A DNA stretch of 36,610 nt from Geobacter sp. (lineage in GTDB: Bacteria > Desulfobacterota > Desulfuromonadia > Geobacterales > Pseudopelobacteraceae), in contig JANYBN010000155.1 in the NCBI GenBank assembly GCA_025360785.1, positions 1 through 36,610 on the forward strand, written 5' to 3'. Shown piece after piece: positions 36,553 to 36,610 of the stretch (position 1 is the first letter of the stretch; every line of letters begins with the position of its first letter). Under the pieces are notes generated by a model that did no database searches, was not told the DNA's origin, and saw nothing but the letters and a program-made list of their open reading frames with translations. Position numbers and translations under genes: made by a program.

Positions 36553-36610
36553 TTACGCGGCCTTAGCCTGGTCCGGTGGATATTCATCTTCAACCGGCCA
36601 TTTTTGCGGT
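36553..36610 (-). CDS. Possible 3' end of a gene entering from the right edge
   Basis: A minus-strand frame enters at the right edge and ends with a TAA at 36555-36553, reading PQKWPVEDEYPPDQAKAA. Only 18 residues are visible, too few to name. The 112 bases between it and the Cache kinase hold small inverted repeats (for example GCTGCGCAGC) but no clear terminator. It would be convergent with the kinase genes. Confidence 0.3.
   Translation of the reverse strand, partial: PQKWPVEDEYPPDQAKAA

Noticed and set aside
1-36610. CRISPR array, tRNA or rRNA genes, prophage or complete insertion sequence
   Set aside because: No regularly spaced repeats, cloverleaf-like segments, transposase or phage genes were found on reading both strands.

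Overview
The window looks like a chromosomal segment of a Gram-negative anaerobe of the Desulfuromonadota, most likely Geobacter-related. The basis is a complete outer-membrane/lipid A gene set, a K+-independent H+-pumping pyrophosphatase, short-form HisG, and multi-PAS, Cache and HD-GYP signalling genes, at a GC content near 50%. The genus is inferred from family content and layout; no search was run.

Layout. (1) 134-1950, + strand: a Kdo/WaaP-type LPS kinase and a family 9 glycosyltransferase, which converge on and overlap lpxK. (2) 1938-15777, - strand: a very tight envelope operon read lysS > lolC > lolD > bamA > skp/ompH > lpxD > fabZ > lpxA > lpxB > lpxL > PAP2 phosphatase > waaA > lpxK, with several 4-base ATGA stop/start overlaps. 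(3) 15958-18192, - strand: RNase E/G with a long basic low-complexity tail. (4) 18343-20415, - strand: hppA with its own terminator. (5) 20652-21485, + strand: a YbgF/CpoB-like lipoprotein. (6) 21568-26840, - strand: murA > hisG > hisD > hisC > a small zinc-ribbon gene > hisB, separated from (5) by a shared bidirectional terminator. (7) 27148-36440, + strand: a signalling block with a membrane hybrid histidine kinase coupled to a receiver-HD-GYP protein, then a soluble five-PAS kinase and a membrane Cache-HAMP kinase that share nearly the same catalytic core.

How the genes work together. Region 2 encodes most of lipid A assembly (LpxA, LpxD, LpxB, LpxK, WaaA, LpxL), the fatty-acid dehydratase FabZ, lipoprotein release (LolC/LolD) and outer-membrane protein insertion (BamA, Skp). 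Region 1 probably extends and phosphorylates the inner core. The PAP2 enzyme inside the lipid A genes is a candidate lipid A phosphatase. lpxC, the UDP-diacylglucosamine hydrolase (lpxH/lpxI) and msbA are not in the window. Region 6 supplies peptidoglycan precursor and part of histidine synthesis; hisH, hisA, hisF and hisZ must lie elsewhere. Region 7 is likely to act through c-di-GMP.

No CRISPR array, tRNA, rRNA, complete insertion sequence or prophage was seen. The points most worth a second look are a 32-base imperfect direct repeat bracketing the hybrid kinase/HD-GYP pair, the shuffled kinase pair with hairpins near both ribosome binding sites, the PAP2 gene in the lipid A operon, and the zinc-ribbon gene in the his cluster.
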